DNA of 64,000 nt from Dyadobacter sp. CECT 9275 (GCF_907164905.1 NZ_CAJRAF010000001.1:903001-967000); one strand, 5' to 3'. Positions 1 to 8,607 are shown, numbered from the stretch's first letter. Numbers and translations: made by a program. The notes: generated by a model not told the origin, from the letters alone.

Positions 1-209
1 TTAAGTCTGGTGAGTAGCTTCGGAGCCTTGAAACCGGCTGGTAAAAAATGCTCTCTTACCATCGGGCTGCGGTAAATGCGGTGCTCGGGGTCTAGCGAAA
101 ATGGTGCGTCTGCGAAAGCTCCCATGCTCAGGTGGGGTGCCAGAGCCATTCCTCCGATGGCCATTAAGCCTGATTTTAACAGATTCCTGCGGTCTATTTT
201 TGGATTCAT
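1..209 (-). CDS. Exported protein, N-terminal fragment (possible PLP aminotransferase)
   Basis: Only the first 69 codons are present; the gene runs off the left edge. The ATG is at 209-207. The N-terminus has a twin-arginine-like signal (DRRNLLKSG followed by a hydrophobic GLMAIGGMALAP stretch), so export in folded form is likely. The visible end, KAPKLLTRL, is the kind of sequence that precedes the NENP substrate motif in exported histidinol-phosphate-aminotransferase-like enzymes of Bacteroidota, but the motif itself lies outside the window. The family call is therefore inference from memory; the signal peptide is seen directly. Confidence 0.55.
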   Translation of the reverse strand, partial: MNPKIDRRNLLKSGLMAIGGMALAPHLSMGAFADAPFSLDPEHRIYRSPMVREHFLPAGFKAPKLLTRL

Positions 210-448
210 TGCGCGCTGAGTTTAGAAAGTTTTAATCATCGGTGGTGAAGAGGTGCGTCCAGGAATCTAATTTACGATTTCGTTTCCATAATCTGATATA
301 TCGCAAAGAGAATCATTGCTTTATGCGAAATTTAAAGTACTGGGGAAGTATTAAAATCAACGTTTTGGCGGAAGGGAAGCGTATGGAAGCTCAACAGTAG
401 GGAGTGGGAGAGATGTCCTTTTCTGAATACCGTTTTAAAGGTAAAAAG

Positions 449-645
449 TTATGGCTGTGTGGTGCCCACGTTGCTGTGCGCCGCACACACGTTCACGTGG
501 ACAAATCAAACACAGCCATAAGCTTGCACAACTGCTTTTCCGGAAAGCAATACCCTCTTTAATCGAGGACAAACAGCCGGTCCATAAGGGTAGACGATCA
601 ACTTCCAGACCCTGATGGATATCAATGTTTGTCCCTGTTACAGGG
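449..645. other. Structured intergenic element, possible noncoding or leader RNA
   Basis: Several inverted repeats are packed together. A perfect 12-base pair (449-460 with 510-521) encloses 466-471/495-500 and 475-479/483-487, giving one long interrupted hairpin. A second hairpin follows: 567-575 pairs perfectly with 626-634 (GGACAAACA/TGTTTGTCC) and encloses 581-585/615-619 and 587-591/609-613. A small hairpin CCCTG-TTA-CAGGG sits at 633-645. The strand is unknown. Read on the minus strand it would lie 240-440 bases upstream of the exported protein at 1-209. I could not match it to a riboswitch or ribozyme family. Confidence 0.45.
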
Positions 646-1088
646 ATTTAATATTAAAATTATAAATGCCGGGATTGGAAATGAATGCTTCATGTTTCAG
701 CGATGCTTCCATTCATATCAATTATCCCCCCTGCATTCAGATATATTCAGTGCGGCTAAAATACATCTGGTATCTTGGAGTCTTGCTATTGATTTAATAA
801 CAGATCAAATATACTGACTATGTGAAAAAATACAATATAAATTATCTTAAAAATAATTTTATCTGCAATAATAGTTGGCTATTGTGGTTTCGGATAAAAT
901 TTATTGAAATAATCCTTTATTTTTTATTAAAAATTTTATTCTACCAGCCTCCGTAGTTCCGAATTTGGAATTGTAATGAATATTTAGGTATAATTTGTTT
1001 ATAATCAGTTAGTTGTGTTTATTTTTTGAGGTGGCCAGTATGGATTGCAGGTTTTTATTTTCAACCTACCATATATATGCTTCAACGC

Positions 1089-1118
1089 AAAGGAGAGCCA
1101 CCTGAGCGACTCTCCTTT
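1089..1118 (-). terminator. Hairpin after amidase gene
   Basis: AAAGGAGAG (1089-1097) pairs perfectly with CTCTCCTTT (1110-1118), about 35 bases past the amidase stop. The downstream T-run is short, so termination strength is uncertain. Confidence 0.5.
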
Positions 1119-1153
1119 ACTAATTCTTAGAAACAATTACGGTTACCGGTGAG

Positions 1154-2053
1154 CTACTGGTCTATAAACCTTTTCAATATGGGCTGATAGGAATCCACAC
1201 GGCGGTCGCGCAGGAAGGGCCACGTGGTACGGTACTGGTCCAGTTTGTCAAGATCCAGGGTTTCGGTATGAATGACTTCTTTATCATGGGGGGCCAGGTA
1301 TAAAAGTCTTCCCTGGGGGTTGGCAATAAAGGAACCGCCCCAGAACTGCTGGTCGGCCTCGCGGCCCACACGGTTGACCGAAACCACATAGATTCCGTTA
1401 GCAACTGCATGCCCTCTTTGTATGGTTTGCCAGGCGCCATATTGTTCTTCATTGATAACCGGATCCTTTTCGTTGGTATCCCAGCCAATTGCAGTGGGGT
1501 AAAACAGAATATCTGCACCCATGAGGCTGGTGATCCGGGCAGCTTCCGGATACCATTGATCCCAGCATATCAGTACTCCTATTTTCGCGAATTTTGTCTC
1601 AAAAATCCGATAGCCCGTTTTGTCGGTTTCTCCTGGCAGGGGTGCATCCCCAGGGGTAAAATAGAATTTTTCATAGTAGCCAGGGTCATCAGGGATGTGC
1701 ATTTTTCTGTATTTCCCCAGATACGTACCGTCTGCGTCCAAAACAGCGGTAGTATTGTGGTACAAACCTTGAGCACGTTTTTCAAATAGGGAAGCGATAA
1801 TCACAACATGAAGTTCTTTGGCAAGCTCGCCAAGTACCTCAGTGGAAGGGCCAGGAATAGGCTCAGCCAAATTAAAGTTGCTATGATCTTCAACATCGCA
1901 AAAATAAAGTGATTTAAAGAGTTCCTGAAGACAAATGACCTGCGCGCCCTGTGCGGCTGCCTCACGAATTTTTTCTACCGCCTTGTTAAAGTTAGCATCG
2001 ATGTCCGCAGAGCAGCTCATCTGTACGATCCCTATATTAACTTTTTTGTTCAT
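1154..2053 (-). CDS. aguB: N-carbamoylputrescine amidase
   Basis: A carbon-nitrogen hydrolase (nitrilase superfamily) of 299 residues, the usual length for AguB, which converts N-carbamoylputrescine to putrescine, CO2 and ammonia in the agmatine route of polyamine synthesis. The Glu-Lys-Cys triad is visible: Glu44 in CLQELF, Lys117 in KYRKMHIPDD, and Cys163 in GVLICWDQWYPE. The substrate-loop features GYYEKFYFTPGD and IGWDTNEKDP are typical of the amidase rather than of plain nitrilases. I chose the ATG at 2053; a TTG codon directly before it adds only one residue. It follows the heptosyltransferase-like gene by 52 bases on the same strand and may be co-transcribed, though no functional link is evident. 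Confidence 0.9.
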   Translation of the reverse strand: MNKKVNIGIVQMSCSADIDANFNKAVEKIREAAAQGAQVICLQELFKSLYFCDVEDHSNFNLAEPIPGPSTEVLGELAKELHVVIIASLFEKRAQGLYHNTTAVLDADGTYLGKYRKMHIPDDPGYYEKFYFTPGDAPLPGETDKTGYRIFETKFAKIGVLICWDQWYPEAARITSLMGADILFYPTAIGWDTNEKDPVINEEQYGAWQTIQRGHAVANGIYVVSVNRVGREADQQFWGGSFIANPQGRLLYLAPHDKEVIHTETLDLDKLDQYRTTWPFLRDRRVDSYQPILKRFIDQ

Positions 2054-2105
2054 CAATAATGTAGATTATTCAATGGCAAACGAAATGATACCTCACGTGG
2101 CAACA

Positions 2106-3092
2106 TTATTTATTGCCGGGTAGTTCTTTGATACTAAAATCGAATGACGACTCGGTCATACATTTAAAGTGTTTTTTCGGGCACTCCTTGTATCCGATCT
2201 TGGAACATGGCCTGCAGCGCAGGTTATTATTTTCGATTACTTCAAAAGATGTTTGGTAAGGATACATCCCGAAGGCCGGCAGCGTATTGCCCCAAATGGA
2301 ATAGGTTCTTTTTTTGAATGCCGCTGCTACATGCATCAGCCCGGTATCATGGGTAAATACTATCAGGGATTGTTTAAGTATCGACGCCGACTGGTTAAAG
2401 TTGTACTGGCCGCAGGCATTGTAGACAAGTTCCTTTTCAAAAGAGTCGGTTATTTTTTTTCCGGCGTCAAAATCTTCTTTCCCGCCGAGTAATACAATAG
2501 GGTAATTTATTTTTCTGCAAAGCTCGATCATCCGGTTAACCGGCAGTTTTTTGGTACCGTGCTGACCGCCTATGGCATAAGCCACGTATCCGTCCCGATG
2601 AGTAATGGGCAGCCATTCCTTTTGAATAATATCTTTATCAGGTATAAAATAATCCAGGCCTTTGTTGTCATTAACGACCTGGAATGAATGGAGCGTCTGA
2701 AGATAGCGGTCAACTATATGAATGTCCGGCATCCTGTTGATTTTAAAGGATGTGAGCAAAAACTTCTCGTAATTCAGCTTGGCAAAACTGAACGAGGGAG
2801 TGCCGAGGGACAATTTGATCCTTAAAGTTCTGATATTGTTGTGAAGGTCAATAATGTAATCATACTGTTCTTTCTTCAGCTCTCGCAGAAGCTGTCGTGT
2901 ATCTTTTTTAAGAAGCCATACTTTATCTACGAACGGGTTGTGATCCAGCAAAAATCCGAATTTTTCTTTGGTGAAATAATGTACTACGGCATTTGGGTGT
3001 TGTTCCTTGAGGCACCTGACAACAGGAGTGGTGAGAATAATATCTCCAATGGACGAAAAACGCAGTATAAGAAATTTGACAGGCTTGTTCAC
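2106..3092 (-). CDS. Glycosyltransferase family 9 (heptosyltransferase-like)
   Basis: A 328-residue GT9 (ADP-heptose:LPS heptosyltransferase type) protein. The N-terminus KFLILRFSSIGDIILTTPVV is the classic nucleotide-sugar-transferase start, and the C-terminal half carries FTHDTGLMHVAAAF, the HDTG/A active-site region of the family. These enzymes work on the cytoplasmic face of the inner membrane, extending the lipopolysaccharide core. The start is GTG at 3092; there is no earlier ATG that keeps the family N-terminus. Only three bases separate it from the stop of the upstream acyltransferase, so the two are surely co-transcribed. The exact sugar donor cannot be read from the sequence. Confidence 0.88.
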   Translation of the reverse strand: MNKPVKFLILRFSSIGDIILTTPVVRCLKEQHPNAVVHYFTKEKFGFLLDHNPFVDKVWLLKKDTRQLLRELKKEQYDYIIDLHNNIRTLRIKLSLGTPSFSFAKLNYEKFLLTSFKINRMPDIHIVDRYLQTLHSFQVVNDNKGLDYFIPDKDIIQKEWLPITHRDGYVAYAIGGQHGTKKLPVNRMIELCRKINYPIVLLGGKEDFDAGKKITDSFEKELVYNACGQYNFNQSASILKQSLIVFTHDTGLMHVAAAFKKRTYSIWGNTLPAFGMYPYQTSFEVIENNNLRCRPCSKIGYKECPKKHFKCMTESSFDFSIKELPGNK

Positions 3093-3095
3093 GTG

Positions 3096-4001
3096 TTATC
3101 TGGCTTCAAGTATCTGGTCCCTTTGTAAAACCTCAGGGCGCTTATGTTTCCAGCGCTTATGGCTCCATAGCCAATTGTCCGGCTGGATGAGAATATCTCG
3201 TTCCAGAAGCTCAATTTGTTTTTCTATAATGGCATTTTGGGGTTCATCCTGTGGAGAATCGGTTATTTCTTCCACTTTAATCTCGTAATGGCCACGTTTA
3301 TCCGAGTCTCGCATGATGGACGCATACAATACCGGTGCATTAAGAGAGCGGGAGATTTTTTCGACTCCCCGGAAAACACCGGTGTCCTGATTCAAAAAGC
3401 GGGTCCAATAGGCCTTGCCTGGGTTAGGAGACTGGTCATTTACCAAAAAAAACATAAACGGTTTTTCCCGCTCCGTAATGGCTTGCACATAGGCTTCCCG
3501 CATGGGGATGAGCTCGCTCCCAAACCGGGTGCGCACCTGATATATCCAGTTTTCAAAAGTTTGGTTGGCCAGCCTGTGATATACCACCACCACCTGATGC
3601 GATAATCTGGCAGCTGCGAACAGGTTGGCCATTTCCCAATTACCCAGATGCCCCATGACCACCACTAGGTTTTTCCCCTGAGAGTAGTACTTGTCGAATA
3701 AGTAGGAATTTAAATGGAAGCGTTCAAGGACTTCGTTCCGCGAGATAGAGTTTAACTTTACCGATTCTACCATAATGTCGGTTACATTGCGGTAAAATTT
3801 GTTAGCTATGTCTTGTATTTCGTAATCGGCTTTGTCGGGAAAACTGTTTCTCAAATTGGCGAGAACTACTTTTTTTCGGTATCCGGCAATTCTATTAAGG
3901 ATAAAACTCAGTACATCGGATAGTTTATACAAACTGTTCCAGGACCACCGTGACACAAAACTGATGATTGTAATGGATACTTGTGTCAATATATTATTCA
4001 T
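3096..4001 (-). CDS. LpxL/HtrB-family lipid A acyltransferase (copy 1)
   Basis: A 301-residue lysophospholipid/lipid A biosynthesis acyltransferase. The catalytic HX4E motif is seen as GHLGNWE with His118 and Glu123. The N-terminal segment SDVLSFILNRIAGYRKKVV and the later VNDQSPNPGKAYW are family-typical. It adds a secondary acyl chain to lipid A at the inner membrane. The upstream gene (4109-5008) is a paralogue with the motif at the same position and shared blocks such as GYRKKVVLANL and NDQSPNP, so this is a tandem duplication. A promoter-like box lies just upstream. Confidence 0.88.
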   Translation of the reverse strand: MNNILTQVSITIISFVSRWSWNSLYKLSDVLSFILNRIAGYRKKVVLANLRNSFPDKADYEIQDIANKFYRNVTDIMVESVKLNSISRNEVLERFHLNSYLFDKYYSQGKNLVVVMGHLGNWEMANLFAAARLSHQVVVVYHRLANQTFENWIYQVRTRFGSELIPMREAYVQAITEREKPFMFFLVNDQSPNPGKAYWTRFLNQDTGVFRGVEKISRSLNAPVLYASIMRDSDKRGHYEIKVEEITDSPQDEPQNAIIEKQIELLERDILIQPDNWLWSHKRWKHKRPEVLQRDQILEAR

Positions 4002-4020
4002 AGGTAATGCGAACTTTGTG

Positions 4021-4028
4021 CAAAGTTA
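4021..4028 (-). promoter_or_regulatory. Promoter -7 box for acyltransferase copy 1
   Basis: Minus-strand TAACTTTG matches the Bacteroidota -7 consensus TAnnTTTG; a weak -33 element lies about 20 bases upstream. The predicted start gives a leader of about 16 bases. If real, copy 1 and the GT9 gene can be expressed apart from copy 2. Confidence 0.45.
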
Positions 4029-4108
4029 AGTCATAACAAAAAATTATAGAAATAACTCCTTATTACTTTTAAAAGACGTGTTCGGTTGTCAGTGCATCGT
4101 TCTTTTAC

Positions 4109-5008
4109 CTACCCCAGCAATTGTTCAGGTTTTATTGTAGCGGGCCGGCAATGTTTCCAGCGCCGGTGGCTCCACAGCCAGTTATGCGGCTGGTTACAGA
4201 TATCTTGTTCCAGTATCCTGACTTGTTTTTCCAGAATGCCGTTGGCGGGCATACTTTTTGGCTCATCAGTGATCAGTGAAATTACTACTTTGTAATAACC
4301 GCGTTTAAACGGTACCTTACTAAAATCAGCGTATAGGACGGTCAGGTTATAACGGCGGGCGATGGTTTCCACTCCCCGGAAAATTCCGGTATCCTGGTGC
4401 AGGAAGTTAGTCCAGAAAGCAGTACGCGGATTGGGAGACTGATCATTGGCAAGTACAACGCAATAAGGCTTGCTTCTGGGCTTTTGCAATTCTCTGAAAA
4501 TATTATCCATCGGTACAAGCTGTGCTCCAAACCGTGTTCTAAGATCCAGAAACCATTGGTCGGATTTTTTGTTTTGCAACGGCCTGTATACCACTATACA
4601 CTCATGTGTGAACATCAGGGATGAAAACAGGTTGGCAAGTTCCCAGTTTCCCCGGTGCCCCATGAGATAAATAAGGTTTGTCTTACTTTCGAAAAAACCG
4701 TCCATGATGCTGATATCACCTTGCAGACGATCTCTGATCTCGTCAGGAGATGCCGTACGGAATTTGATGGTCTCTACGAGCAGATCAGTGAAATGTGTAT
4801 AATAGTCTCGGGCTATGGCATGAAGTTCTTCATGCGATTTCTCAGGAAAACTGTTTTGAAGATTTGCCAGTACAACTTTTTTGCGGTAACCACCGATGTC
4901 AAAAATGAGCCAGCGCAGTGCATCAGACAACCGAAAGGCATTTTTCCAGGATAATCTTGAAAGTGAATCTAGTATGTAAAAGAGGACCTTGTAGGGTATC
5001 TGTGTCAT
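4109..5008 (-). CDS. LpxL/HtrB-family lipid A acyltransferase (copy 2)
   Basis: A 299-residue paralogue of the next gene downstream. The HX4E motif is present as GHRGNWE (His118, Glu123), and it shares GYRKKVVLANL, NDQSPNP, FRGVE and the C-terminal NWLWSHRRWKHCRP block with copy 1. The same role, late acylation of lipid A, is expected; two copies could attach different chains or different secondary positions. The ATG at 5008 is clear. The 107-base gap to copy 1 contains a separate promoter-like box, so the pair need not be a single transcript. Confidence 0.87.
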   Translation of the reverse strand: MTQIPYKVLFYILDSLSRLSWKNAFRLSDALRWLIFDIGGYRKKVVLANLQNSFPEKSHEELHAIARDYYTHFTDLLVETIKFRTASPDEIRDRLQGDISIMDGFFESKTNLIYLMGHRGNWELANLFSSLMFTHECIVVYRPLQNKKSDQWFLDLRTRFGAQLVPMDNIFRELQKPRSKPYCVVLANDQSPNPRTAFWTNFLHQDTGIFRGVETIARRYNLTVLYADFSKVPFKRGYYKVVISLITDEPKSMPANGILEKQVRILEQDICNQPHNWLWSHRRWKHCRPATIKPEQLLG

Positions 5009-5112
5009 TGAAAATTTTTGTAATGATACAGATATATAAGTTGATAAAATTACAATTAGTATTATTTTGTAAATTTTGTTATTTTCACTTTTGAAAGCAA
5101 TCGTAATTCGCT

Positions 5113-5454
5113 GTGTTAGAAGGACTGTTTGATATTAAGAACGATCGCCGCCTGGGTATGTACCTCTACCGGATGGGATTTGGTATGTGGTTGCTTTACC
5201 TGGTGCTGGGAGCACCTGCCATGCGAACGTATCTGCATTACCGTACCGACTGCGGTGTACTGTCTTTCGCGCTGATGGTCATTAGTTTTTCCATAGCCAT
5301 GGTATATGATTATTTTCATAACCCTGTTGCGTATGAAACAAAAAAGAAATGGCTTTTTATTAGCTATGTAGTGCTGGCCGGGGTCATTTATTTTCTGGAA
5401 TTCAAAGGATCAAATAACTTTCTTGACCTTAAATGGTTACTGAACTTTATGTGA
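5113..5454 (+). CDS. Small membrane protein of unknown function
   Basis: A 113-residue protein with about three hydrophobic segments (MGFGMWLLYLVLGAP, FALMVISFSIAMVYDYF, WLFISYVVLAGVIYFL), so it is probably an inner-membrane protein. I do not recognise a family. The frame opens with GTG at 5113; an ATG at 5158 would remove 15 residues and start at MYLYRMGFGMW, which is also plausible. It is transcribed away from the acyltransferase genes and its stop directly abuts the stop of cobA on the other strand. Confidence 0.6.
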   Translation: MLEGLFDIKNDRRLGMYLYRMGFGMWLLYLVLGAPAMRTYLHYRTDCGVLSFALMVISFSIAMVYDYFHNPVAYETKKKWLFISYVVLAGVIYFLEFKGSNNFLDLKWLLNFM

Positions 5455-6222
5455 TTATTCTTCTTTCTGAAGATCTTCCCTTTTTATCATGTTCTGAATT
5501 TTCTCCAAGGAAAGATCCGGAAGGGCTGCCACAGGGCCAATCACAATGATAGCAGGGGAAGCCATTTCGCTGATCCTGGCAAGCGCGGCGATATTACTGA
5601 TTTTCCCGGTTACCACTTTCTGATTTTCCAGGGTCCCGTTCTGAATGATACTGATCGGAACATCCAGTTTATTGATGCTGGCGTATAAATTCACGATCTC
5701 TTCCAGTTTGTGCAGGCCCATTAATACTACTACTGTTGCGGTGGATCTTGCGGCGAGTTCCAGATCTTTTGAAATTTCATGCGCCTTGGTAGTACCGGTT
5801 ATCACCCAGAAACTTTCGCTCATACCGCGGCTTGTCAGCGGTATGCCGGCCAGCGCGGGTGCGGCGTAACTACTGGAAATACCGGGTATTACTTCGGACT
5901 CGATACCATGCTGCGCCGCAAAGACGATTTCTTCATAACCTCTTCCAAAAATAAAGGGATCACCACCTTTTAACCGGATCACTTCGTCGTACCGACTGGC
6001 ATATTCCAGTATCAGGTTGTTAATATCATCCTGTCCGCAACTGGTTTTTCCAAAACGTTTACCAACCAGAATCTTGACGGTATCTTCAGGACAGTATTCC
6101 AGAAGCGAAGGGTGAGCCAGGGAATCGTAAAGCACAACTTTTGCTTTTTGCAGTGCCTTAATTCCTTTTAATGTAATGAGGTCAGGATCACCTGGGCCGG
6201 CACCTATTAATGTGAGTTTCAT
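5455..6222 (-). CDS. cobA: Uroporphyrinogen-III C-methyltransferase
   Basis: A 255-residue single-domain SUMT that methylates uroporphyrinogen III twice with S-adenosylmethionine to give precorrin-2, the first step to siroheme. Motifs seen are LIGAGPGDPDLITLKG at the N-terminus, RLKGGDPFIFGRG in the middle and PGISSSYAAPALAGIPLTSRG, all standard for the family. It lacks the precorrin-2 dehydrogenase/ferrochelatase half found in CysG, and no such gene is evident in the cluster. It is the last gene of the sulfate cluster, after sulfite reductase, which needs siroheme. The 156-base gap before it holds a strong hairpin. Confidence 0.92.
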   Translation of the reverse strand: MKLTLIGAGPGDPDLITLKGIKALQKAKVVLYDSLAHPSLLEYCPEDTVKILVGKRFGKTSCGQDDINNLILEYASRYDEVIRLKGGDPFIFGRGYEEIVFAAQHGIESEVIPGISSSYAAPALAGIPLTSRGMSESFWVITGTTKAHEISKDLELAARSTATVVVLMGLHKLEEIVNLYASINKLDVPISIIQNGTLENQKVVTGKISNIAALARISEMASPAIIVIGPVAALPDLSLEKIQNMIKREDLQKEE

Positions 6223-6267
6223 ATTTGATGGCCTTTAGCTGCTAGCCATGGGCTGTTAGCTTTGAGG

Positions 6268-6311
6268 AATTAAAGAGATGGAGCAATATTTATTGCCCCA
6301 TCTCTTTAATT
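6268..6311. repeat. Perfect 14-base inverted repeat between sir and cobA
   Basis: AATTAAAGAGATGG (6268-6281) pairs with 6298-6311, and the loop itself contains GCAAT/ATTGC (6283-6287/6292-6296). There is no T-run after it on the minus strand, so it may act in RNA processing or stability rather than termination. A second, weaker hairpin lies at 6343-6349/6367-6373, near the sulfite reductase stop. Confidence 0.65.
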
Positions 6312-6378
6312 TGTGAAGATCTTCTTTAGAATTTCTGCGCATGATAGCGAATGGCTTGCCGCCGATCGCTATCAGCTA

Positions 6379-8607
6379 CTAGCTGTCTTTACCAAAAGAA
6401 AGTTCCTGTAAGGCCGGTTCGCCGTTTTCAAGCAGTTGGGCTTCACGTGTGGAACGGACAAAATTTAAGAATTGCTCTGCAGTATCCAGGAAGTAACTTG
6501 CGAATTCTTCTGTTGGTTCAAACTTATTTATGCTGAAAGCAAGTGATCGGAAAGGTGTTTCTTCCGCATCGGGAAGTACAAACTGAGAGGGGGTTTCATA
6601 TTTAAACTCCTTGCCAAAGTTACTTTCGAAATCATTGATAATGCCATACTGCGTATTGGTGGTTACGTCTTTGGTCATCAGCAGCCCTTTTGCCCCGGTA
6701 ATCAACACGTTATACGCATGATAGATGGCATCAGCCCAGATACCCGACTCAAAGTTTTCTTTTGCCAGATTCAGTTTTTCCTGTCCCTCGGTGATCGTTG
6801 TAGCAACAAGGTCAACCAAAACGCTCGCACACTCACCCACACCAATTTCAGTTTTAAACAGTTCGTCATGATCCCAGTCGCGGTAATCGTCCTCCTGAAG
6901 GGTAGACAGGTCTGCGAGGGGTTTCAGAAGCTGGAAAAAATAGTTTTTGGTTTGCCGGGCGTAATATTGGTTAAAGTATTCACCATCGTATGCGTTAGCT
7001 TCGAAATCGGCAAATAGCATACGGAGCACTTCCGGGCCGCGTTTGGTCGGAACCTTGATCACCTTGTCGCCGATCAGCCCGATGCCATCGCCGGAAAATC
7101 CTCCTCCCAATAAAACCTGCAGAGCCGGAAGTACCAGTTTACCATTTTTTATTGAACTACCGTGGAACCCGATGTTGCAGGCATTGTGCTGTCCGCAGCC
7201 GTTCATACAACCACTGATCTTGATCTTGATATCCTGGTTGTAAATCATTTCCGGGAACTCGCTTTTCATCATATCTTCCAGTACACGGGTAATACCGTAG
7301 CTGCTGGAAATAGCGAGGTTACAGGTATCCGTTCCGGGGCATGTAGTGATGTCCATGGTACTGTCAAAACCAGGAGCTGCGAGCCCAAGGCTGTTTAGTG
7401 CATGATAAATGGCCACCAGGTCTTCGCCTTTCACAAATCGCAGGATATAACCCTGATTTACCGTCACACGGATGTCGTCGGCAGCATACTGACGGACGAT
7501 GTCAGCCAGTTTACGAGCCGTATCAGAGCTCATATCTCCCAGTAAAACACGAAGCTGAACCGCGTACCAGCCTTTTTGTTTTTGTTCAAATGTGTTGGTT
7601 CTGAGCCATTTGGTAAAAATCTCCATATCGGCTCCTGAAATGCTCTCAGCAGCGATTTTCATGATTTCTTCTTCACTGACAGAAGGCCGGGGAGCGTGGT
7701 TTATTGACTCGGAAGCGTTTGTTCCAAACAGATCTTCCGGAATTGCAAAAACTTTATTTTTAACCGCAGTACGCTCCTCTGCTACCCTGGCCATCATTCC
7801 CTCCAGTCCCAGGTCGTTAAGAAGGAATTTCATACGTGCTTTATGACGGCGCACCCTTTCCCCGTAACGGTCAAAAACCCTCAGCAATGCTTCAATAAAT
7901 GGGATCACATCTTTTTCTTCCAGGAACTCAAAGGCCGTTTGCGCAGAAAATGGCTGTGCGCCCAGTCCGCCGCCGATCAGCACTTTGAAACCTTTTACCG
8001 ATTCACCTTTTTCGTTCACACCCATTTTGGCGATCAGCCCAACGTCATGGATGAATGCCAGCGCGGAATCTTTTTCGGAGGAAGAAACAGCAATTTTAAA
8101 TTTCCTGCCCATATCCTGGTTGATAGGATTGCGGAGGAAATAGGTGAATATGGAATGCGTAAGCGGGGTTACGTCAAACGGTTCGTCGGGATCAATCCCG
8201 GCAACAGATGATGCCGTTACGTTACGGATGGTATTACCACAAGCTTCTTTTAAAGTAATTCCTGCGTCTTCCAGGTCCGCCCATAATTGAGGAGAATCGG
8301 AAAGTTTCACAAAATGCAGCTGTATATCCTGGCGTGTGGTGGCATGCAGGTTCCCGGTTGCAAATTTGTCGGAGGTATCAGCAATACGGACGAGCTGATC
8401 GGCAGTGATCCGACCGTATGGTAGTTTGATACGGATCATCTGTACTCCTGGCTGGCGCTGGCCATAAACACCGCGTGTCAGACGAAACTTGCGAAAAGCC
8501 TCTTCCGGAGTTTCTCCTGAATTGAATGCATTGATTTTGTTATTTAAATCAATGATATCCCGTTTTGCCACGGAAGATACTTTTTCTGAAATTACTAAAT
8601 TACTCAT
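6379..8607 (-). CDS. Nitrite/sulfite reductase hemoprotein with C-terminal helical (HEPN-like) domain
   Basis: A 742-residue protein. Residues 1 to about 560 form the two-repeat siroheme/[4Fe-4S] reductase core: an N-terminal half-domain (FRLTRGVYGQRQPG, ATTRQDIQLHF) and cluster ligands Cys423 and Cys429 (CPGTDTC) with Cys467 and Cys471 (SGCMNGCGQH). Within a sulfate cluster this points to assimilatory sulfite reductase, reducing sulfite to sulfide with ferredoxin-type electrons; no flavoprotein subunit is nearby. The last roughly 140 residues, beginning near TTITEGQEKLNLAKENF, are helical and resemble a HEPN-type domain, absent from standard CysI. Sulfite specificity is inferred from context, since nitrite reductases share the fold. 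Confidence 0.88.
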   Translation of the reverse strand: MSNLVISEKVSSVAKRDIIDLNNKINAFNSGETPEEAFRKFRLTRGVYGQRQPGVQMIRIKLPYGRITADQLVRIADTSDKFATGNLHATTRQDIQLHFVKLSDSPQLWADLEDAGITLKEACGNTIRNVTASSVAGIDPDEPFDVTPLTHSIFTYFLRNPINQDMGRKFKIAVSSSEKDSALAFIHDVGLIAKMGVNEKGESVKGFKVLIGGGLGAQPFSAQTAFEFLEEKDVIPFIEALLRVFDRYGERVRRHKARMKFLLNDLGLEGMMARVAEERTAVKNKVFAIPEDLFGTNASESINHAPRPSVSEEEIMKIAAESISGADMEIFTKWLRTNTFEQKQKGWYAVQLRVLLGDMSSDTARKLADIVRQYAADDIRVTVNQGYILRFVKGEDLVAIYHALNSLGLAAPGFDSTMDITTCPGTDTCNLAISSSYGITRVLEDMMKSEFPEMIYNQDIKIKISGCMNGCGQHNACNIGFHGSSIKNGKLVLPALQVLLGGGFSGDGIGLIGDKVIKVPTKRGPEVLRMLFADFEANAYDGEYFNQYYARQTKNYFFQLLKPLADLSTLQEDDYRDWDHDELFKTEIGVGECASVLVDLVATTITEGQEKLNLAKENFESGIWADAIYHAYNVLITGAKGLLMTKDVTTNTQYGIINDFESNFGKEFKYETPSQFVLPDAEETPFRSLAFSINKFEPTEEFASYFLDTAEQFLNFVRSTREAQLLENGEPALQELSFGKDS

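Larger units (their letters stand above)
210..1153. other. Gene-free stretch
   Basis: No convincing gene lies here. A 62-codon open frame at 629-817 has no recognisable family and starts inside an inverted repeat. The left part (about 449-645) is dense in inverted repeats, described separately. The part from about 820 to 1060 is AT-rich and shows nothing I can name. A hairpin at 1089-1118 follows the amidase gene. Confidence 0.6.

Noticed and set aside
449..645. Naming the structured region as a known riboswitch, hammerhead or twister ribozyme
   Set aside because: A CTGATGG and other short matches occur, but the conserved cores of these families are missing, so only a generic structured element is reported.
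629..817. 62-codon open frame on the plus strand
   Set aside because: No family resemblance, no promoter or coding pattern, and its start lies in an inverted repeat of the structured region.
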